The position numbers were made by a program, and so were the translations under genes. The notes beneath the pieces were generated by a model, which ran no database searches, had not been told where the DNA came from, and was given only the letters and a program-made list of their open reading frames with translations. Of a stretch of DNA of 64,000 nucleotides, positions 59,239 to 64,000 are shown in pieces. Source of the DNA: Mycobacterium vicinigordonae (GTDB taxonomy: Bacteria > Actinomycetota > Actinomycetes > Mycobacteriales > Mycobacteriaceae); contig NZ_CP059165.1 of the NCBI RefSeq assembly GCF_013466425.1, positions 1,426,001 to 1,490,000 of the forward strand, read 5' to 3'. Within the stretch, counting starts at the first letter, position 1. Each line of letters opens with the position of its first letter.

Positions 59239-60246
59239 ATGAAATCCGCCGTGGTGACCGGGCCGGGGAAGACCGACGTTGTCGATGCCGATCGCCCACA
59301 GGTTGGTGCGAGTGACGTGCTGGTACAGATGCGTGCCTGCGGCATCTGCGGATCGGACGCGTTCTACGTCACCATCGGAGGCGTCCCGCCGCGCCAGGGC
59401 CGGATGCCGCTCGGTCACGAACCTGCCGGCGAGGTGGTCGAGGTGGGCCCAGCGGTATCCGGTATCACGGTGGGCGACCACGTCGTCGTCAACCCAATGG
59501 CAGCACCCGGCGGCATCATCGGCAACGGCGGCCCCGCTGGTGCGCTGTCCGACTACCTGCTGATCGAAAACGCGGTCCGTGGCACCAGTCTGGAGGTGAT
59601 CCCGGATCACATCCCATGGCAGGTCGCCGCGCTCAACGAGCCGATGGCGGTCGCGCGGCACGGCGCCAACCAGTGCCGGCCGAAGTCGTCGGACAAGGTG
59701 GTGGTGTTCGGTGCCGGTCCGGTAGGCCTAGGGGCCACGCTGGCATTCAAATCGATTGGTGTGCAACATATCGCGGTCGTCGATCTGGTTCCCGGACGAC
59801 TCCAGAAGGCGCTGCAGATCGGCGCCGACGCGGTGATCAACTCCGCTGAGGAAGATGTCGTCGAGCGGCTCCTCGAGCTGCACGGACCGGGTGAGTCGAT
59901 GTTCCCCGGCAAGGTGGGCACTCACGTCTACCTCGACTGCGCGGGAGTAGCCGCCGTCGTCAACACCGCCTTGGCGGCAGCTCAGAAGGGAGCCACCCTG
60001 GGCATCGTCGGCGTGCACAAGCAACCGGTGCCGGTCGAGTTGATCAACGTGATGAGCAACGAGATCACGATCGTCGGCAGCATAGGTTATCCGACCGAGA
60101 TCTTCGAGGTGACCAAGGATCTCGTTGTGAACTGGGAGAGGTATGCGCTGATTGTCAGTCACACCGTGCCGTTCGAGAACCTTTCAGACGCGCTGCAATT
60201 GGCTAGCACGCCAGGTGCCGCGGATAAGGTCGTCGTCACGTTCTGA
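59239..60246 (+). CDS. Zinc-type medium-chain alcohol dehydrogenase
   Basis: MDR-family dehydrogenase of 335 residues. Catalytic zinc residues Cys37 (GICGSD) and His60-Glu61 (GHEPAGEV) are present. The structural-zinc four-cysteine loop of classical alcohol dehydrogenases is absent, its place taken by GGIIGNGGPAGALSDY; this is typical of some sorbitol/threonine-type members. The NAD-binding GAGPVGLGA follows near 158. ATG 59239 has an AGGAG site. Its end overlaps the convergent membrane-protein gene by 11 nt. Confidence 0.9.
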   Translation: MKSAVVTGPGKTDVVDADRPQVGASDVLVQMRACGICGSDAFYVTIGGVPPRQGRMPLGHEPAGEVVEVGPAVSGITVGDHVVVNPMAAPGGIIGNGGPAGALSDYLLIENAVRGTSLEVIPDHIPWQVAALNEPMAVARHGANQCRPKSSDKVVVFGAGPVGLGATLAFKSIGVQHIAVVDLVPGRLQKALQIGADAVINSAEEDVVERLLELHGPGESMFPGKVGTHVYLDCAGVAAVVNTALAAAQKGATLGIVGVHKQPVPVELINVMSNEITIVGSIGYPTEIFEVTKDLVVNWERYALIVSHTVPFENLSDALQLASTPGAADKVVVTF

Positions 60247-60934
60247 GTTCGCCGGCCGCGGCCTTTGGCTCCGCGTAGTTCGGTGTCCGCAACAGCGCGA
60301 TCGAGGTGCCGAGATACCAGAACAGCAGCGAGACAGCCGGCGCCCAGGCAGAAAAGCCGCCCTCGAGGCAGAACGGCCCGGTGCGGAAGAACACGCCAGT
60401 GCTGGCGACCAGATCCATCAGGAACGTCAACACTGCTAGATAGCCGGTCCATTTCGGTAGGCCGCCGTAGGCGAAAACACTGAACGCGTAGGCGACCGCC
60501 GTGGTCGCTATGAGAAAGCCCCACAAGCCGATCAGCACGCCGCCGAAATGAGTGCCCAACAGGAAAGCCACATCGGCTGACAGTGCCGCGGCGTGCTGCG
60601 CAACCGCGATTTGCATTGCCTGCGTGACCATGAGCAGGCCCAGCACAATGCCGGTGCCGACGAAGAAAAGCTCAGCAAGGTAGCCACTATCGGCCGTGCT
60701 GCGCAAGACGCGACGCACTGAGATGGCGAAGATCAGCCACAGCGGCGCGGCCAGGGCGTACATCCAGGCCTGCACGACCAGTGCCTGCTGATGTTCGATG
60801 AAGTAAGCCTGATAGGTGGACGGGTTGCCATTCGCCTCCGGTGGGGCGCCCGGGAGCGCGCCGGCAACGACAGCGATGAGTACGTAGCCGATGCCGGCGA
60901 CACCACCCATTCGAATCCACCGATTGTCGATCAT
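60236..60934 (-). CDS. Membrane protein, about six helices
   Basis: Integral membrane protein of 232 residues with about six predicted helices (beginning near residues 9, 52, 85, 118, 148 and 180) and a short polar tail. No enzyme motif is visible. It resembles small multi-pass mycobacterial proteins of unknown function. ATG 60934 is chosen for the charged MIDNRWIRMGG start before the first helix; an in-frame start at 61000 lies inside the neighbouring gene. It follows the FAD oxidoreductase by 11 nt in the same direction, so co-transcription is likely. Confidence 0.78.
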   Translation of the reverse strand: MIDNRWIRMGGVAGIGYVLIAVVAGALPGAPPEANGNPSTYQAYFIEHQQALVVQAWMYALAAPLWLIFAISVRRVLRSTADSGYLAELFFVGTGIVLGLLMVTQAMQIAVAQHAAALSADVAFLLGTHFGGVLIGLWGFLIATTAVAYAFSVFAYGGLPKWTGYLAVLTFLMDLVASTGVFFRTGPFCLEGGFSAWAPAVSLLFWYLGTSIALLRTPNYAEPKAAAGELRT

Positions 60935-60945
60935 GCCTGGTGACG

Positions 60946-62367
60946 CTACGCCCGCGACGACAGCCAATCCAGAGCCAGCCGGGCCGCATTCGCCCCGCAC
61001 ATGCCGTGCGCGCCGGGCCCCGGTGGGGTGGCCGCCGAGCAGATGTACATCCCAGGTACGCCGATACGATAGGGCGACAGCGTGATTCGCGGTCCGAAGG
61101 TGAGCTGCCGAATATCCTTCGCGCCGGTCATGATGTCACCACCGACGTAATTAGGGTTGTACGAAGACATCTGCGTGGCCGAGCGCACCGACATGCCGGC
61201 GATGCGGTCTCGAAACCCGGGTGCGAACCGCTCGATCTGAGAGACGATCGCGTCGGTCGCGTCGCCGGTGTAACCGTTCGGGACGTGCGCGTAACTCCAC
61301 ACGGGATGCACGTTGCCCACCGAGCGTCCAGGGTCGGCAAGGTACTGCTGGCCCACCAGGACGAACGGCCGCGACGGCATCCGACCAGCGTGGATCTCCC
61401 GCTCGGTCCAGGCCAACTCGCGGTACGTGCCGGCCAGGTGTACGGTACCGGCTCGGTGCGCAGCCGGATTCGTCCATGGCACACCGCCTTCGACCGCAAT
61501 GTCGACCTTGAACGCGCCCGGACCCCGGCGGAACCGGCTGAACGCCCGGCTGATTCGGCGCGGCAGCCGGTCGCCGAGGATCCGGACTACCGCCTCTGGG
61601 CCCAGGTCGAACATTGTCACGTCGGCGGTAGGCAGCTGTTCGGCCGCGATGACGCGGACACCGGTCTCGATCTTGCCGCCCAGGTCGCCGAGCAACGCCA
61701 CCATCGCGTTGGTGATCGACTGCGATCCACCCTCGGCGACCGCCCAGCCGTGGCGATGCCCCGCCACGATGATCCCCATGCCGATCGCCGATGTCATCGG
61801 GTAATGCAGCGGCCGAAAGGCGTGCGCGGCAACGCCTCCGAACAGGGCGCGTCCCTGCTCGGTCCCGAATAGTCGAGCGAAGGTGGACGCCGGCGCCACG
61901 GTGGGCATCCCGAAGCGGGCCAGTGCCAACGGATGACGCGGCACCCGCAACAGCGGACGCATAATGTCCTGGCTCAGCAGGTCGAACCGTGCGGCGGGAT
62001 ACCCGAATGCCAAGCTCCACCGGGATCCGTCTCGCCCGAGCCCGGCAGCGGTTTGCTCCACCGAGCGGTATAACACCCCGGCCGACCCATCGTCCAGCGG
62101 ATGCGCACAATCGATGTCCGGCCAGCGCCAAGCCAATCCGTACCGGTGCAGTCCGGCGTCGGTCAGGAACTGGGATCCGACAGCCATCGGGTGGATCGCC
62201 GAGCAGTGGTCGTGCAGCAGGCCCGGCAGGATCGCCTCGCTGCTGCGGGTACCGCCACCGACCTCCTCGGCGGCCTCCAACACCGTGACGTCAACACCTT
62301 CGGCGGCCAGGGTGATGGCGGCGGCGAGGCCGTTGGGCCCACCGCCTACCACCACGGCGGTGCTCAC
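60946..62367 (-). CDS. FAD-dependent oxidoreductase (phytoene desaturase-like)
   Basis: Flavoprotein of 473 residues in the amine oxidase/phytoene desaturase superfamily. The ADP-binding motif VVVGGGPNGLAAAITLA is at about 5-21, followed by VLEAAEEVGGGTRSS, which completes the dinucleotide fold; the C-terminal FAD motif is GMYICSAATPPGPGAHGM, ending ARLALDWLSSRA. No signal peptide. GTG 62367 overlaps the upstream DUF3556 stop by 4 nt (GTGA), so the two are co-translated. The substrate is probably hydrophobic, but is not known. Confidence 0.88.
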   Translation of the reverse strand: MSTAVVVGGGPNGLAAAITLAAEGVDVTVLEAAEEVGGGTRSSEAILPGLLHDHCSAIHPMAVGSQFLTDAGLHRYGLAWRWPDIDCAHPLDDGSAGVLYRSVEQTAAGLGRDGSRWSLAFGYPAARFDLLSQDIMRPLLRVPRHPLALARFGMPTVAPASTFARLFGTEQGRALFGGVAAHAFRPLHYPMTSAIGMGIIVAGHRHGWAVAEGGSQSITNAMVALLGDLGGKIETGVRVIAAEQLPTADVTMFDLGPEAVVRILGDRLPRRISRAFSRFRRGPGAFKVDIAVEGGVPWTNPAAHRAGTVHLAGTYRELAWTEREIHAGRMPSRPFVLVGQQYLADPGRSVGNVHPVWSYAHVPNGYTGDATDAIVSQIERFAPGFRDRIAGMSVRSATQMSSYNPNYVGGDIMTGAKDIRQLTFGPRITLSPYRIGVPGMYICSAATPPGPGAHGMCGANAARLALDWLSSRA

Positions 62368-64000
62368 GCCGTCGCTCCCAACTGGTTGGGCCGCAGTGCC
62401 CAGCTCACCTGAAGTGGGATCGGGCCGTCCGGCAGCCAGGGTTGCGCGGCGACCGCGTCGGCCACCTTCCAGGTGCCGCGCTCGATGACGCCGAGGGCGG
62501 CGTCGATCAGCTGGTAGTGCTGCACACCAGCGCCGAACGCTTCCGACTCCACCCACGCCACTACGCACTCGCCGGGCTCGAAGCTTGCCTCGGCCTGCAC
62601 GGCCCGCACGAATGATGCGTCGTGCAAGTGGCCGTCGCCGAAGTTGAACCCGATGGTGGAGTTGCACAGGAACTCACCCTCGCGCACGGTCCGGATGTCG
62701 ATGTCGGGTAGGCGGCTGATCAGCAGCGAGAAGAGGCCGCGACCCTGGCTGTGCATGGCGCGCCAGGCAATCGTCTTCTGGCAGGTGATCTCGGCCCATT
62801 GCGGGTCATAGCCAAATGCGACGAACTGGTCGACTTGGTTGCCGGCCGAGCGGGTGAGGCGGTTCAGCTTCGCCTCGGCGCCCGGCGCGAACGTCCACAC
62901 CGCCGAGGCCCAGTTGCCGGCGTACTGCCGCAGTGACGGCAGGAACGAGACTTTGTCGGGCCGCAGGTTGCCCAACACGGGAAAGAACAGCAGACCCGCC
63001 ACCAGTAGGGCGGTCAGCCACGGCGAAGACATGTCGGTCACGTAGTAGCCCTGCCACGAAGGAAAGCCGAGGAACAAAAATACTGTGGTGTAAGCGAATA
63101 CGACGTTCCACTCCAAAGGCACGGCCAGCGGGAAGGTCGAGATGATGAACAGGTGGAACCCCACCATCACCAGGGCCGCAGCCAATGTCAGCCACTTGTT
63201 CGTCGAGAAGAACAGGATCAGCGGGGCGACGATCTCTACCAGCGTGCCGTTCACGTGCGCCATGAACCCGGCCACCTTCGACGGCCGCATGTCCCGCGGA
63301 AAGTCGCGGTAGTGCGCCCGCTTGAGCCATTTGAACGGAATGAAGGGGCTGTTGCTGACCATCGGTGGAATCACGCTGGAGAAGTGCTTGCCGAACTTGG
63401 AGAATCCCGCACCGACCCAAACCACCACGATCAGCATCTTCAGCGCGATGATCATGTCAGTGAAAGGCAGCACCGTGAAGAACACCAGCGCAGGGAAGTA
63501 CTGCTCGCCGCGCGCGGCCAGGAAGATGGTCTTGTCGCGCAGGCCGATCAGCACCAGCAGCGCCATCGGGGCGATCAGCAGCGCTGGGTTCACCAGCCCG
63601 GAGGTATTGTCCGGCAATGCTTTTGACAGCGAGTCGCTGTGCACGCCCGGCAGCACCAGCGCCACTACCAGACTTGCCAACAAAGCCAGGTACACGCCGA
63701 TGTCGAACCAGGTGCGCCGGTCGCCGTCCGTGCCGGGCACCCACCGCCACGGCCGCAGCCGGATCGTGCCCGGGCGCGCCCAGAACAGGATGCCGCCGGT
63801 CATCGGCTTGACCTTGCCCGCCAGCGGGCCCCACGATCCGGCGACCCCGATCGCTTCCAGCAGGACCGTCCACAAGATCACCTTCTGGTATACGATCGGC
63901 TGGTTCCACCATTGGCCGACGTGCCAAAACGCCGGCAGCCCGGAGGTCACCGTCGCGATGGTGACGCCGCCCAACACGAAGAACAGCGCCAGCTTGACGA
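62364..64000 (-). CDS. DUF3556 membrane protein (5' end cut by window edge)
   Basis: Large membrane protein, about 545 residues visible, frame still open at the window end, so the start is missing. About ten hydrophobic segments in the first 390 residues (for example SLVVALVLPGV, ALLVLIGL, LMLIVVVWVGAGF) are followed by a soluble C-terminal domain (about 400-545). The middle region resembles the HTTM fold of vitamin-K carboxylase-like proteins (VNGTLVEIVAPLILFF, then GFHLFIISTFPLAVPLEWN), which is my inference. Coupled by GTGA overlap to the FAD oxidoreductase. Function unknown. Confidence 0.85.
   Translation of the reverse strand, partial: VKLALFFVLGGVTIATVTSGLPAFWHVGQWWNQPIVYQKVILWTVLLEAIGVAGSWGPLAGKVKPMTGGILFWARPGTIRLRPWRWVPGTDGDRRTWFDIGVYLALLASLVVALVLPGVHSDSLSKALPDNTSGLVNPALLIAPMALLVLIGLRDKTIFLAARGEQYFPALVFFTVLPFTDMIIALKMLIVVVWVGAGFSKFGKHFSSVIPPMVSNSPFIPFKWLKRAHYRDFPRDMRPSKVAGFMAHVNGTLVEIVAPLILFFSTNKWLTLAAALVMVGFHLFIISTFPLAVPLEWNVVFAYTTVFLFLGFPSWQGYYVTDMSSPWLTALLVAGLLFFPVLGNLRPDKVSFLPSLRQYAGNWASAVWTFAPGAEAKLNRLTRSAGNQVDQFVAFGYDPQWAEITCQKTIAWRAMHSQGRGLFSLLISRLPDIDIRTVREGEFLCNSTIGFNFGDGHLHDASFVRAVQAEASFEPGECVVAWVESEAFGAGVQHYQLIDAALGVIERGTWKVADAVAAQPWLPDGPIPLQVSWALRPNQLGATA

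Overview
The window is about 64 kb of high-GC DNA with actinobacterial gene organisation: many GTG starts, ATGA/GTGA start-stop overlaps and dense operons. Gene content identifies a slow-growing Mycobacterium close to, but outside, the M. tuberculosis complex. It carries a PE_PGRS gene, WhiB2, MtrA-MtrB-LpqB, FbiA/FbiB, arabinogalactan-linker genes, a MamA-type methylase and DesA3. Gene order follows the block known in M. tuberculosis H37Rv as Rv3226c to Rv3270, read in reverse, with additions and losses. All H37Rv comparisons here are from memory, not from a search.

Layout. 1-11.6 kb: an MmpL transporter cut by the window edge, convergent with ctpC and its small DUF1490 partner; a 1202-residue PE_PGRS protein; an AT-rich gap; a TIGR03089 protein; and the LCP ligase Lcp1. 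11.6-14.5 kb: rmlD-wbbL-manB, making and using dTDP-rhamnose and GDP-mannose for the cell envelope. 14.5-19.0 kb: a leftward operon fbiA-fbiB-mamA-NUDIX, each junction a 4-nt overlap (coenzyme F420 synthesis, then DNA adenine methylation). 19.3-24.6 kb: whiB2, a zincin-like protein, a DUF3499 protein, then pmmA-SIS-manA for mannose metabolism. 24.6-29.9 kb: an FAD oxidoreductase, an APC transporter, and the alkane hydroxylase operon alkB-rubA-rubB-tetR. 30.0-37.3 kb: sahH, tmk, mtrA-mtrB-lpqB and a conserved partner.

37.3-44.5 kb: a Pro-rich exported protein and an L,D-transpeptidase, apparently additional relative to H37Rv; then a ComF-like protein, the long ribosome hibernation factor, secA1 and an Rv3235-family protein. 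44.5-50 kb: an intact WS/DGAT-family gene (split in H37Rv), ppk2, a small protein, and the acyl desaturase pair (reductase plus desA3), whose two upstream regions share a 10-mer. 50-55.5 kb: a hypothetical, thiolase and HxlR regulator block lies between desA3 and rsgA-aroA, followed by an SRAP gene. 55.5-64 kb is a lipid/alcohol-oxidation-like accessory region: hydroxyacyl-CoA dehydrogenase, TetR, two SDRs, a VOC protein, a zinc alcohol dehydrogenase, a small membrane protein, an FAD oxidoreductase and a partial DUF3556 membrane protein.

No rRNA, tRNA, CRISPR array, insertion sequence or prophage was recognised. The least explained signals are regulatory: the shared 10-mer at the desaturase genes, a 33-bp double dyad at 37.35 kb, switchable hairpins before secA1, a structured leader before sahH, and palindromes before alkB and the ctpC operon.
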